Assembly: GCF_002802985.1 (NCBI RefSeq)
Contig: NZ_NVPT01000006.1
Location: 1-62,046 of the forward strand
Length of the DNA: 62,046 nt
Source of the DNA: Geodermatophilus chilensis
GTDB taxonomy: Bacteria > Actinomycetota > Actinomycetes > Mycobacteriales > Geodermatophilaceae
Direction: 5' to 3'
In this document: positions 1-8,789 of the stretch, piece by piece
Layout of the letters: the number at the start of each line of letters is the position of its first letter
Numbering within the stretch: position 1 is the stretch's first letter
The notes under the pieces: model-generated
What the model saw: only the letters and a program-made list of their open reading frames with translations
Told to the model about the DNA's origin: nothing
Database searches by the model: none
Program-made: the position numbers and the translations under genes

Positions 1-498
1 TAGGTGAGCAGGAGGACAGATAGTTGATGTGGTGAGGCGTCGGGCTGGAGATACGGTGAGCGGCTGAAGATACGCGGGAGGGGTGGTGGGCGGCGTCAGG
101 TGTGTATGAGCGTCAGCGCTCAGGAGGGCCCACGTCGTCCGCGCCAGTCCAAGGGACCGCGCCGGCCACCGACCACCCAGGTGGAGAAGGCGCCGTCAGT
201 GGTGTGCCGCGGAAGACGGCTGCGGTCCGCTGACCGGAGAGGAGGACGTGGTCCTCCCCGAGTGCGCTTCCAGCAGCCGGGGGCTTTCCTCAGTGCACAC
301 CCCACGGCGCTGCACAGAGAGCCTCGCGGGGGCGCCGTACAGGCTGATGCGAGGCACCGTGGTGTCGCACTCACGGTCAGCAGGACCTCGCGGCCAGCCC
401 TACAGTCACAACAGCCGTACGGTCGTCCGGATGTGACGACTCCGTGAGGCCACTCCCGGTCACCGCGCACATGTGCTCCCAGGTGCAGGAGGCTCGCC
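1..498. other. Upstream region without a convincing gene
   Basis: No reading frame here looks like a real protein: the open frames are arginine/proline-rich, lack a good ribosome binding site and match no family I recognise. The segment is less GC-biased in codon position than the following operon. It probably carries the promoter of the nuo-type operon. An AGGAGG at about 487-492 is the ribosome binding site of the first operon gene. Confidence 0.5.
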
Positions 499-840
499 AT
501 GATCGCCGTCTTGTCCCTGTTCATCGTCGTCATGGCGGGCGTCGCAGGGCTCTACGCCGCTTCGTTCGCGATGCGCACGACGAAGCAGCAGGCCGCCGTC
601 CTGCCGTTCGAGTCCGGACTGCCACCGCTGCAGCACGCCGTCTCGCGCTATCACGTGCGTTGGTACGCGGTGACGATCCTCTTCCTCGCCTTCGACATGG
701 AGATGATCTTCATGTACCCGTGGGCCGTCGTCGTCGCGGAGATGGGCGCGCAAGCCGTCATCGAGATGTTCGGCTTCCTCGCGGTCCTGCTCGTCGGCGT
801 GACCTACGTCTGGCGTGAGGGCGCGCTGCGATGGACCTGA
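499..840 (+). CDS. nuoA: NADH-quinone oxidoreductase subunit A (NuoA-like)
   Basis: A 113-residue membrane protein with three predicted transmembrane helices (about residues 2-22, 55-78, 84-105). The NuoA hallmarks are visible: a first-loop segment with LPFESGLPP, and FLAFDMEMIFMYPW in helix 2 that matches the conserved acidic, aromatic-rich FDxExxFLYPW stretch. NuoA lies at the junction between membrane and peripheral arms of complex I and helps form the quinone pathway. AGGAGG lies 7-12 bases upstream of the ATG. It is the first gene of an eight-gene operon and overlaps the next gene by 10 bp. Confidence 0.93.
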   Translation: MIAVLSLFIVVMAGVAGLYAASFAMRTTKQQAAVLPFESGLPPLQHAVSRYHVRWYAVTILFLAFDMEMIFMYPWAVVVAEMGAQAVIEMFGFLAVLLVGVTYVWREGALRWT

Positions 841-1907
841 TCGGCCGACTGCGGAGCTGGGCGTTGGCCCGGCCGCGGGTTCTGCTCGTCGACGCTCCGG
901 GCACGACAGGACTCCGCTGGTCCCTCGAAGCCGAACTGGACCGTCGCGGGTGGACTCACGCCGTGTCCCCGGCGCAAGCCGACCTCGTCGTGATCCTGGG
1001 CGAGCCGGGACCGCAACTCGCGCATGCCGTCGACGTGGTGTGGAGCCAGGTTCCGGCGCCCCGGCATCGGATGTACGTGCGCGACGGCGTCGATGTCGCC
1101 GTCGCCCTCGACCGGGGCGTGCAGGACCTGCTCGGGAGGGCAGGGTCGTCAGCGCGCGAGGTCGGGCGGCCGCCTCCGGCTTCGTTCCTGGGCAGTGACG
1201 ACGGTGGTCACGAGGGCATGGACCACGGTGGTGGTCACGAGGGGCACCACATGCACCACGGCGGTGAAGTCGCCGGGCTGCCGATGGCGATGACGGGGCC
1301 CGACCGGGACGGACTCGAGCTCGACGTCCTCAAGGTCTCCCTGGGGCCCGTCCATCCCGGTTGGCCGACCGGCCTCGTCCTCCGCGCCGAGCTGCAGGGC
1401 GACGTCCTCGCCGGCGCCGACCTCTCGTGGATCGACGCGGAGTCCGTGTCCGAGGTGGGGCCGTCCCTCGACGCTCGACAGTCCGCGCTCGACCATCTCG
1501 CCCGCTTCCTCGTCGTGGCCGGCTGGCCCACGGCCGCCCGGGACGCCCGCAGGGCCCGGGACGGGCTCCGCTCCGAGGAGCATGCTCGGCGGACGGCCGC
1601 CCAACGGCTCGCCGAGGAGGTGACCGGCAAGGTCCTCGGCTCTCGCACGCTGGCCTGGGCGATCGCCGGCGCGGGCCGTTCGCAGCGTGACCGAGGCACA
1701 TCCTCCGCCCACCCGGTGCTGGGCCGCCTGCGCCACTGGTGCGACCTGGCGGTCGGTCGGGACTCCGCCAACCCGCCCACACCCTCGCTGCAGGATCTCG
1801 CTGCCTCGCTCGAGGGCACCGAGATCGGGACGGCGCGGCTGATCGTTGCCAGCCTCGGCCTCGACCCCGTCACCTCACAGCGGGTCCCGGAGTCGGCCGG
1901 TGCGTGA
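831..1907 (+). CDS. Degenerate NuoB-NuoD-like fusion protein
   Basis: A 358-residue soluble protein in the position normally held by NuoB, NuoC and NuoD. Residues about 1-100 resemble NuoB: SPAQADLVVILGEP matches the family SPRQADxMIVAGT stretch, followed by VWSQVPAPRHRMYV like the YDQMPEPKWVISM segment. The cysteines that bind cluster N2 are absent; the whole protein has a single Cys (in RHWCDL). A linker at 127-143 has seven histidines in 17 residues. From about 168 VSLGPVHPGWPTG resembles the NuoD N-terminus (NMGPQHPxTHG), but the rest of the 49-kDa subunit is missing. It cannot carry the normal N2 electron path. Function unknown; perhaps a structural cap or metal-binding adaptor on the membrane arm. 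Confidence 0.7.
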   Translation: MDLIGRLRSWALARPRVLLVDAPGTTGLRWSLEAELDRRGWTHAVSPAQADLVVILGEPGPQLAHAVDVVWSQVPAPRHRMYVRDGVDVAVALDRGVQDLLGRAGSSAREVGRPPPASFLGSDDGGHEGMDHGGGHEGHHMHHGGEVAGLPMAMTGPDRDGLELDVLKVSLGPVHPGWPTGLVLRAELQGDVLAGADLSWIDAESVSEVGPSLDARQSALDHLARFLVVAGWPTAARDARRARDGLRSEEHARRTAAQRLAEEVTGKVLGSRTLAWAIAGAGRSQRDRGTSSAHPVLGRLRHWCDLAVGRDSANPPTPSLQDLAASLEGTEIGTARLIVASLGLDPVTSQRVPESAGA

Positions 1908-2850
1908 GACGGCGACGGCGACGCTGCCCGAGGCCTGGGGCGTGCTGCCGGCCGTCCTGGCCGTCGCCCTCGTCGGCGTCGGTCTGGGCCTGGTGGTGGC
2001 CTCGGTCGACCGCGCCGTCCTCGCCGGCCGGACCCGCGGGGCGGTCCTCGAGCCGCTGCGGGAGGGGGCTCGCCTCCTGCTGGAGCAGCGGCGGACGACC
2101 CTGGCGCCGGACAGGCTCCTGTGGCGGCTCGGCTGCGTGGCGGTGCCGGTGCTGGCGCTGCTGTCCCTCGCCGTCGTCCCGGTGGGCGGCCGCACGCTCT
2201 GGTCCACCAGCGCGGACCTCGTGTGGTTCAACGCGATGGAAGCGCTGCTGTGGGCCGCGATCTGGCTGGTGGGTTGGGGACCCAACGCCTTCCACGCGCT
2301 GGCCGGCGGCTACCGGTTCCTGGCCCAGGGGCTCGCCTACGAGCTGCCGCTGATGTTCGCCCTGGTCACCGTTGGCGTGGCCGCCGGCTCCCTGCGCACC
2401 ACCGACGTGCTCGCCGCCCAGGACGGCCTGTGGTTCGTGGTGACCATGCCGGTGGCCTTCGCGGTCTTCGTCGCCAGCGCGGCCGCCTTCGCGTTCTGGG
2501 GGCCCTTCGCCGCCCCGACCTCGGCGGACATCGCCGGCGGAGTGACCTCCGAGCTGTCGGGGGTGGACAGGCTGCTGGTCGAGGCCGGGCGGGGCGTCTT
2601 CCTCGGCGCCACCGCGGCGATGGCCGCGGCCCTCTTCCTCGGCGGGGACTCCGGACCCTGGCTGCCCGGGCCGCTGTGGCAGCTGCTCAAGACGCTGGCT
2701 GTGGTGACGGCGCTGGTGTGGGTCGGCCGGAGGCTGCCCGTGCTGCGCCCCGACCGGACCGTGGAGGTCGGCTGGATGGTCCTGGTGCCGTTGACGCTGG
2801 TGCAGGCGCTGGTCGTCGCCGTGCTCGTCCTGAGCGGGTTCTACGCGTGA
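1900..2850 (+). CDS. nuoH: NADH-quinone oxidoreductase subunit H (NuoH-like)
   Basis: A 316-residue membrane protein with about eight transmembrane segments. The family cues are an early amphipathic stretch EPLREGARLLLEQRRTTLAPDRLLW, like the NuoH QPxADxxKLxxKE segment, followed by paired hydrophobic helices ending near the conserved basic pump-module region. NuoH anchors the peripheral arm and forms part of the quinone chamber. The start is taken as the GTG at 1900, which overlaps the TGA of the preceding gene; upstream starts in the same frame lie deep inside that gene. The N-terminus is shorter and more divergent than in canonical NuoH, in keeping with the altered NuoB/D partner. Confidence 0.85.
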   Translation: MRETATATLPEAWGVLPAVLAVALVGVGLGLVVASVDRAVLAGRTRGAVLEPLREGARLLLEQRRTTLAPDRLLWRLGCVAVPVLALLSLAVVPVGGRTLWSTSADLVWFNAMEALLWAAIWLVGWGPNAFHALAGGYRFLAQGLAYELPLMFALVTVGVAAGSLRTTDVLAAQDGLWFVVTMPVAFAVFVASAAAFAFWGPFAAPTSADIAGGVTSELSGVDRLLVEAGRGVFLGATAAMAAALFLGGDSGPWLPGPLWQLLKTLAVVTALVWVGRRLPVLRPDRTVEVGWMVLVPLTLVQALVVAVLVLSGFYA

Positions 2851-2860
2851 GGAGGGCCGG

Positions 2861-3442
2861 ATGCTGACCGATCTCTCGGGCTGGGTGATCGCCACGGTCG
2901 CCGTGCTGGGCCTGCTGTCAGTGGCGTCGGGGGTCGCGGTCTTCGTCGTGGACTCGATGGCTCGGGCGACGTTCGCGTTGCTCGGGTCGTTCCTGGCCGT
3001 CGCCGGTGTCCTGCTGGCGTTCGACCTGGTGTACCTGGCCGTGGTGACGGCGCTGATGATGACGATCGAGATGGCGATCATGGCCGTCTTCATGGTCATG
3101 TTCATGATGAACCCGGCCGGGCTCATGCCGATGACGATGGTGCACAACCCGAAGGGCTCGGCCGTGGTCGGTGCGGGGGCGTTCGTCGTCCTGACCGTGG
3201 GGATCTGGACGATCGACTGGCCGGCCCGCCGCGGGCAGCTGCCCACGGACAGCACCCGTCAGCTCGGCGAGGCAGTCATGGGCAGTCACATGCTGGTCAT
3301 GCTGATCGTCGGCATCGGGCTGTTCGCCACGATCCTGGCCGGGACCGTGCTGGCGACCGCGCGCGGTCGCTACGACCGGTTCGGCGCAGACCTCGCCGCA
3401 CGGCGACCCGACGACCCGGTCCCCGGGGGGCTGCCCCGATGA
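2861..3442 (+). CDS. nuoJ: NADH-quinone oxidoreductase subunit J (NuoJ-like)
   Basis: A 193-residue protein with five predicted helices. The early helix-rich region (VASGVAVFVVDSMARATFALLGSF, then AFDLVYLAVVTALMMTIEMAIMAVFMVMF) matches NuoJ, which packs between NuoA/H and NuoK; a Met-rich loop follows. The start is the ATG at 2861 preceded by GGAGGG six bases upstream. The last codon overlaps the nuoK start by 4 bp, so translation is likely coupled. The charged C-terminal tail after the last helix is cytoplasmic-type and short. Confidence 0.88.
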   Translation: MLTDLSGWVIATVAVLGLLSVASGVAVFVVDSMARATFALLGSFLAVAGVLLAFDLVYLAVVTALMMTIEMAIMAVFMVMFMMNPAGLMPMTMVHNPKGSAVVGAGAFVVLTVGIWTIDWPARRGQLPTDSTRQLGEAVMGSHMLVMLIVGIGLFATILAGTVLATARGRYDRFGADLAARRPDDPVPGGLPR

Positions 3443-3756
3443 CCGCGGAGCTGGTCCTGCAGATCGTGCTGACCGTCGCCGCCGGCCTGATCGGCGTCGG
3501 CCTGTTCGGCGCGCTGTCCCAGCAGTCGATCGTCATGGTGATGATGGGCCTGGAGCTCGTCCTCAACGGGGTGCTGCTGGCCGGGGGAGCGGCCTGGTTC
3601 TCCCTGGCTCCGGAGCTGCCCGACGCGCAGATGTTGGCCGTCGTCGCGCTGGTGGTCATGGCCGTGGAGATGGCGATGGGCTTCGCGGTGACCATCGCCA
3701 TCTACCGGGCCCGCCAGGTGGACATGGTCGACATGGCCACGGACCTGAACGGATGA
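3439..3756 (+). CDS. nuoK: NADH-quinone oxidoreductase subunit K (NuoK-like)
   Basis: A 105-residue protein with three transmembrane helices, the usual NuoK length. The helix-2 stretch VMVMMGLELVLNGVLLAGG carries the conserved membrane glutamate (MGLELxLNxxNL), and helix 3 has a second glutamate in VVMAVEMAMGFAVTIAIYR, both part of the proton path of complex I and of the related MnhC/MrpC subunits. It overlaps nuoJ and nuoL by 4 bp each. Because the redox arm is missing nearby, the Mrp-type antiporter relationship should be kept in mind, but the gene order H-J-K-L-M-N is that of complex I. Confidence 0.92.
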   Translation: MTAELVLQIVLTVAAGLIGVGLFGALSQQSIVMVMMGLELVLNGVLLAGGAAWFSLAPELPDAQMLAVVALVVMAVEMAMGFAVTIAIYRARQVDMVDMATDLNG

Positions 3757-5615
3757 GCGCCGCTCTCGCCGCGCTCGTGCTGGTACCCGCGGTCAGCGGG
3801 GTGGGGCTGCTGCTCTCCGGACGCCGAGCCGACCGCGTCGCCGGACTCCTCGCAGTCGCCGTCACCGCGGTCGCCCTGCTGCTCGCCGCCACCGTGGCGA
3901 TCGCGCGACCGCGGCTGTCGCTGCCCTTCCTCGGCGTCGTCGAGGGCGGTGACCTCCGGCTGGCGGTCGACGGGTTGTCGGCCGTCCTGGTGCTGCTCGT
4001 CGCGGGGATCGCGCTGCTGGTCACCGGCTTCGCGGTCGCCGACCTCCCGGACGACGCCGCACGCGGTCGGTTCTTCGGATACCTGCTGCTGTTCGTCGCG
4101 GCCATGCTCGCCACCGTCACCGCGGCCACGGTTCCCGCGTTGCTGCTTGCCTGGGAGGTCATGGGCGCGACCTCCTACGCGCTCATCGGCTTCCGGTGGG
4201 AGGAGCGCGGGAAGCTGGCGGCCGGCACGCGGGCGTTCGTCACCACCCGAGCCGGCGACCTCGGGTTGTACGTGGCGGCGGGGGCCGCGCTGGCGGCCAC
4301 CGGCAGCCTCGTGCTCGCCGACCTGGACACGGCCGAGGGGGGCTGGGCGGACCTCGCCGCCGCCGGCGTGCTCGTCGCCGCGCTCGGCAAGTCGGCACAG
4401 CTCCCGTTCTCGGCCTGGCTCTCGGCGGCCATGCAGGGCCCCAGCCCGGTCAGTGCCCTGCTGCACTCGGCGACGATGGTCGCCGCCGGCGGGTACCTGT
4501 TGCTCCGGGTGCAGCCGCTGCTGGCGACGACCGGCTGGGCAGCGACCGCGGCCGCGTGGGCCGGGGCGCTCACGGCGCTGGTCCTGGGGGCGGTCGCCGT
4601 CGCGCAGTCCGACCTCAAGCAGCTGCTGGCCGCGAGCACCGCTGCGCAGATCGGCTTCGTCGTGCTGGCCGCGGGGGTCGGGGCCACCGCCGGAGGGACC
4701 GCGCAGCTGGTGGCCCACGCCGCGGTGAAGGCCGGGCTGTTCGTCGCGGCCGGCGCGTGGCTGACCGCCCTGGGCACGAAGCAGTTGGCCGGGCTGCGCG
4801 GCGCCGCCCGTCGGTACCCGGGGGTCGGGGCCGCGGCGACCGTCGCCGCCCTCGCCCTGGCCGGTGTGCCACCGCTGTCGCTGTGGGCGACGAAGGACGA
4901 GGTGCTCGCGGGCGTGCAGGGGACGGCGCTGACCGTGGTGGGGCTCGCAGCCGCGGTGATCTCGGCGGTCTACGCCGGGCGGATCCTCGCCGTCGTCCTG
5001 GCCCGGCCCACGGAGGAGGAGGCCCTCGACGAGGAGGAGCCGGGAACCCGCCGGGTGCCGGTGCTCACCCGGACGGCGGCCGGCGTCCTCGCGGTGTTCG
5101 CCGCGGGGCTCGGTGTCTTCGCCCTGCCCGCCGTGGCGGATCCCTTGGAGGACCTGCTGGGCGCGCAGGGGGAGCCGTCCCCAGGTCTCGGAGATCTGCT
5201 GCTCTCCGGAGGGCTCGCCGTGGCGGCGCTGGCGCTGACCGTCGCCGTGAGCCGGGCCCGGCCGGCCTTCGTCCGGGCCGTCGAGCGGAGCCCGCTGTCC
5301 TCCTGGGCCGGGCTCGGACACCTGCTGTCACCCCGGCCTGCCCTCGCCGTGGCCCGACTGCTGGCCGCCGTGGACGACCGCGGGATCGACCGGGCGGTCA
5401 CCGCTGTGGCCTCCGGGACCCGGCGGGCCGCGGCGGTCTCGGCCCGTACCGACGCCGGCCTGGTGGACGGCGCCGTCCGGGGGATCGCGCGAGCCGTCCG
5501 CCGGGCCGGTGCCGCGGCCCGCCGACCGCAGACGGGGCTGCTGCACCAGTACTACGCCCAGGCCGCCGCCGGCCTCGGCGTCCTGCTCGTCCTGCTGCTC
5601 GTGGTGCGCCAGTGA
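3753..5615 (+). CDS. nuoL: NADH-quinone oxidoreductase subunit L (NuoL-like)
   Basis: A 620-residue antiporter-like subunit, of usual NuoL size, with about 15 helices. Seen in order: LLAWEVMGATSYALIGF with the key helix-5 glutamate, the GLYV helix, ALGKSAQLPFSAWLSAAMQGPSPVSALLHSATMVAAGGYLL with the conserved Lys and the HSATMV helix-8 histidine, and SDLKQLLAASTAAQIGFV. The C-terminal part has an Arg-rich stretch and a last helix GLGVLLVLLLVV after HQYYAQ, as expected for the anchor of the lateral helix. The start overlaps nuoK by 4 bp (ATGA). It is the distal proton-pumping module. Confidence 0.95.
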   Translation: MSAALAALVLVPAVSGVGLLLSGRRADRVAGLLAVAVTAVALLLAATVAIARPRLSLPFLGVVEGGDLRLAVDGLSAVLVLLVAGIALLVTGFAVADLPDDAARGRFFGYLLLFVAAMLATVTAATVPALLLAWEVMGATSYALIGFRWEERGKLAAGTRAFVTTRAGDLGLYVAAGAALAATGSLVLADLDTAEGGWADLAAAGVLVAALGKSAQLPFSAWLSAAMQGPSPVSALLHSATMVAAGGYLLLRVQPLLATTGWAATAAAWAGALTALVLGAVAVAQSDLKQLLAASTAAQIGFVVLAAGVGATAGGTAQLVAHAAVKAGLFVAAGAWLTALGTKQLAGLRGAARRYPGVGAAATVAALALAGVPPLSLWATKDEVLAGVQGTALTVVGLAAAVISAVYAGRILAVVLARPTEEEALDEEEPGTRRVPVLTRTAAGVLAVFAAGLGVFALPAVADPLEDLLGAQGEPSPGLGDLLLSGGLAVAALALTVAVSRARPAFVRAVERSPLSSWAGLGHLLSPRPALAVARLLAAVDDRGIDRAVTAVASGTRRAAAVSARTDAGLVDGAVRGIARAVRRAGAAARRPQTGLLHQYYAQAAAGLGVLLVLLLVVRQ

Positions 5616-5694
5616 CCGAGCGTGCGAGGTCCTGCAGGGATACGGCACCGTCGGACTCGACTCCGACGAGCGTCAGCGAGGAGGGGACGAGACC

Positions 5695-7302
5695 GTGCTG
5701 CTGACCGTCGTGGTCTTCCTGCCGCTCCTGGCGGCGGGTGTGCTGGTGGCCGCCCCGGGGCTGGCCGGGCGGGCGGCGATCGGGCTCTGGGTCGCCGCCT
5801 CGGCCGTGGACCTCCTGCTGGTCGGCTGGATGTGGTGGCGCTTCGAGCCCGGGACGGGCGCCTCCGGCGTCGTGGACGGCCTCGCCTACGAGGTCGACCT
5901 GCAGTGGATCCCCACCGTGGACGCCGGCTACCACATCGGCGTCGACGGCCTGTCCCTGCCGCTGCTGGCCCTCACCGGCGTGCTGTTCCTCGCCTGCGCC
6001 GTCTACTCGCTGCGCGAACCCGACCGGCCGCGCACCTACGCGGCGCTGTTCCTCTTCCTGCAGAGCGCGTGCCTGGGCACGTTCGCGTCGCTGGACCTCA
6101 TCCTGTTCTTCGTCTTCTTCGACCTGACGATCGTCGGGATGTACTTCGTCATCGCCGGGTGGGGGCACGGCGATGCCCGGCGCAGCGCGCTGAAGTTCTT
6201 CCTCTACACCTTCATCGGATCGCTGGCCCTGCTGGTCGGCTTCATCGGGCTCTTCCTCGGCAGCGAGGAACGCACCTTCGACATGGTGGCGCTGGCGGCT
6301 GACCCGCCCCTGGCCGACTCCCCACTGGCCGGCGGTCTCGTGCTGCTGGCCATCGGGCTGGGGTTGGCGGTGAAGACCCCGCTGTTCCCCTTCCACACCT
6401 GGCTGCCCGACGCGCACACCGACGCGCCTGCTGCCGGGTCGGCGGTGCTGGCCGGCATCCTGCTGAAGCTCGGCACGTACGGCTTCGTGCGGATCGCGAT
6501 GCCGATCCTGCCTGACGCGTGGCAGCGCTGGGCGATGGTCGCCGTCATCGTCGGCGTGATCAGCGTGCTGTGGGGAGCGTTCGTCGCGCTGGCGCAGACC
6601 GACGTCAAGCGGATGATCGCCTACACCTCGGTGAACCACATGGGCTACGTCCTGCTCGGCCTCGGCGCAGCCGGCCTGGTGGCCTCCGCCGACGAGGGGG
6701 CCCGGACCGTGGCCACCGTGGGCGCGATGTACCAGATGGTCAGCCACGGCCTGCTCACGGGGGCGCTGTTCCTGCTCAGCGGCTGGTTCTGGTCGCACGG
6801 GCACACCTACGCCTTCGACCGGTGGGGCGGGCTGGCCCGCCCGGCTCCGGTGTTCGCCGCCTGCCTCGCGGTCGCCGCCTTCGGCTCCCTCGGGCTGCCC
6901 GGGTTCTCCGGGTTCATCGCCGAGTTCCAGGTCTTCACCGGTGCCCTGCAGGCCACACCGGTCGCTACGGTGATCGCCGTCGTCGGCATCCTCGTGACCG
7001 CCGGACTGTTCCTGCTGGCGCTGCAGCGGCTGCTCACCGGTGACACCACCGTCCCGTCCGCCGAGCCGGAGGACGGCGGCGAGTCGGTGCGCCCGGAGGA
7101 GGAGCCGGCGCGTGCGGGTAGGGCCGTTGCGACCACCGTCCGGCCGCCGACGGCGACACGGATCCGGGACCTGCGCGGCCACGAGACGGCCTCGATCGTG
7201 CCGCTGCTCGCCCTGGCCCTGGTCCTCGGGCTCCTGCCGCGGGTCCTCCTCGACGTCCTCGAGCCGGCCGCGGCGGCGGTGGTCGAGCTGGTGGCCCGGT
7301 GA
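5695..7302 (+). CDS. nuoM: NADH-quinone oxidoreductase subunit M (NuoM-like)
   Basis: A 535-residue antiporter-like subunit with about 14 helices. Diagnostic stretches are YHIGVDGLSLPLL, FVFFDLTIVGMYF (here the helix-5 position usually Glu is in an altered FDLT context, a possible difference from FFEWMLVPMY), KTPLFPFHTWLPDAHTDAPAAGSAVLAGILLKLGTYG, TDVKRMIAYTSVNHMGY and GLPGFSGFIAEFQVF. The GTG at 5695 is preferred: GAGGAGGGG lies about ten bases upstream, and the protein then begins with its first helix. There is an 79-base gap after nuoL. A charged insert near residues 450-490 is unusual but lies in a loop. Confidence 0.94.
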   Translation: MLLTVVVFLPLLAAGVLVAAPGLAGRAAIGLWVAASAVDLLLVGWMWWRFEPGTGASGVVDGLAYEVDLQWIPTVDAGYHIGVDGLSLPLLALTGVLFLACAVYSLREPDRPRTYAALFLFLQSACLGTFASLDLILFFVFFDLTIVGMYFVIAGWGHGDARRSALKFFLYTFIGSLALLVGFIGLFLGSEERTFDMVALAADPPLADSPLAGGLVLLAIGLGLAVKTPLFPFHTWLPDAHTDAPAAGSAVLAGILLKLGTYGFVRIAMPILPDAWQRWAMVAVIVGVISVLWGAFVALAQTDVKRMIAYTSVNHMGYVLLGLGAAGLVASADEGARTVATVGAMYQMVSHGLLTGALFLLSGWFWSHGHTYAFDRWGGLARPAPVFAACLAVAAFGSLGLPGFSGFIAEFQVFTGALQATPVATVIAVVGILVTAGLFLLALQRLLTGDTTVPSAEPEDGGESVRPEEEPARAGRAVATTVRPPTATRIRDLRGHETASIVPLLALALVLGLLPRVLLDVLEPAAAAVVELVAR

Positions 7303-8771
7303 CGGGCATGTCCGGCGGCGCGGAGGCGTGGCCGGCCCTGCTGCCGGAGGCGCTGCTCCTGCTCGGCGCTGTCGGTGGGCTACTGCTCGGCCTGTGGACA
7401 CCGCAGCGCCGCCAGTGGCGGGTCCGGCTCCTGGTCACCGCTGCCTGCCTCGCCAGCGCGGCGGCCGCCGCGCTGGCGCTGCCGGGACCGGCGGAGCGCG
7501 TCTTCGAGGGCACCTGGGTCGTGGACCCCACAACCGGCGTGGTGCGGATCGTCGTCGCGCTCGGGGTGGCCGTCCTCGTCTGGATGGCCGCACCCTCCGT
7601 GGCCGGCCATCCGCGGGAGACCGAGGCCTACGTCCTGATGCTGCTCGGCGGGCTCGGCACGGTCGCACTGGCCGCCAGCGGCGACCTGCTGCTGCTCGTC
7701 GCCGCCTACCTGCTGACCAGCGTCCCGCTCTACGCCCTCGCGGGCTTCGCGAAGGACCCTCGCGGGACCGAGGCCACGATGAAGTACTACCTCATGGGCG
7801 CCTTCGTCGGCGTCCTCCTGCTGGTCGGCGTCGCCGCCCTGGTGCTCGCCTCCGGCACCACCGGCTACGTCGACCTCGCCGCGCTGCTGCCGGGTGCATC
7901 CCCGGCTCTGCTGGCCGTCGGGGTCCTCGGCGTGCTCGCCGGCGTGGCCTTCAAGGCCGGCGCCGTCCCGGTGCACTTCTGGGTGCCCGACGTGACTGCC
8001 GGGACCACTCCACCGATGGCGGCGTACATCACCACGATCCCCAAGATCGGCGCCGTCGCAGCTGCGTTCCGGCTGCTCGCCGAGCCCTTCGCCGGGCTGC
8101 CGCTCGACGTCCCGATGCTCGTCGCTGTCATCGCCGCGGTCAGCATGACCCTCGGCAACCTGGCCGCCTTCGCTCAGACCGACGTGCTCCGGCTGTTGGC
8201 CTACTCCACGATCAGCCAGGTCGGCTACCTCCTCATGGTGGTCGCAGTGGCGAGCCGCAGCGACCTCGCCGTCTCCGCCCTGGCCGTCTACCTCGCTGGC
8301 TACGCCATCACCAACATCGGCGCCTTCGCCGCCGTCGCCGCCACCCCCGCTGCGCGCACCATCACCGATTGGGCGACCGCGGTGGCGCGACACCGCTGGC
8401 TGGTGATGAGCCTCGTGGTCTGCCTGCTCGGCCTGGTGGGGACCCCACCGACGGCGGTCTTCGTCGGCAAGCTCGCCGTGTTCGTCGCCGCCTGGGACGG
8501 CGCGCTGGCGTGGCTCGTCGTCGTGGCGGCCGTGAACACCGTCGCCAGCCTCTTCTACTACCTGCGGTGGATCGCCCCCGCATTCGCCGGGGTGCCCGCC
8601 GCACCGGTCACGGCGGAGGGGCCGGTGCGCACCGGTCCCCGCACCGCGGCGGGGACGGCGCAGGAGGTCCGGGGCACGCCGGCGGTGATCCTCCACGCTG
8701 CAGCGGTGGGGTCGGTCCTCCTCGGCGTGGGCGCCGGTGTGTGGCTCAGCGTGGCGTCCGGCGCTGACTGA
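7299..8771 (+). CDS. nuoN: NADH-quinone oxidoreductase subunit N (NuoN-like)
   Basis: A 490-residue antiporter-like subunit with about 14 helices. Visible motifs: YVLMLLGGLGTVALAASGDLLLLVAAYLL, TEATMKYYLMGAF, AFKAGAVPVHFWVPDVTAGTTPPMAAYITTIPKIGA (conserved Lys and Pro-containing helices), and TDVLRLLAYSTISQVGYLLM. The family's QGW/E position in helix 5 is less clear. The GTG start overlaps the nuoM stop by 4 bp. It is the last gene of the operon; a small hairpin follows directly. Confidence 0.94.
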   Translation: MTGMSGGAEAWPALLPEALLLLGAVGGLLLGLWTPQRRQWRVRLLVTAACLASAAAAALALPGPAERVFEGTWVVDPTTGVVRIVVALGVAVLVWMAAPSVAGHPRETEAYVLMLLGGLGTVALAASGDLLLLVAAYLLTSVPLYALAGFAKDPRGTEATMKYYLMGAFVGVLLLVGVAALVLASGTTGYVDLAALLPGASPALLAVGVLGVLAGVAFKAGAVPVHFWVPDVTAGTTPPMAAYITTIPKIGAVAAAFRLLAEPFAGLPLDVPMLVAVIAAVSMTLGNLAAFAQTDVLRLLAYSTISQVGYLLMVVAVASRSDLAVSALAVYLAGYAITNIGAFAAVAATPAARTITDWATAVARHRWLVMSLVVCLLGLVGTPPTAVFVGKLAVFVAAWDGALAWLVVVAAVNTVASLFYYLRWIAPAFAGVPAAPVTAEGPVRTGPRTAAGTAQEVRGTPAVILHAAAVGSVLLGVGAGVWLSVASGAD

Positions 8772-8789
8772 CGTGCTGTCGGTAGCACG
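8772..8789 (+). terminator. Small hairpin after the nuo-type operon
   Basis: CGTGCT and AGCACG form a 6-bp stem with a 6-base loop beginning right after the nuoN stop codon. There is no T-tract, as is common in GC-rich actinobacteria, so this is a weak terminator candidate. Confidence 0.35.

Noticed and set aside
100-533. Possible small genes on both strands upstream of nuoA
   Set aside because: Peptides are low-complexity and motif-free, starts have no good Shine-Dalgarno, and the two strands compete without support.
3702-5321. A 539-codon open frame on the minus strand opposite nuoL
   Set aside because: Composition is the charge/Gly-rich pattern produced by reading GC-rich coding DNA backwards; nuoL on the plus strand is certain.
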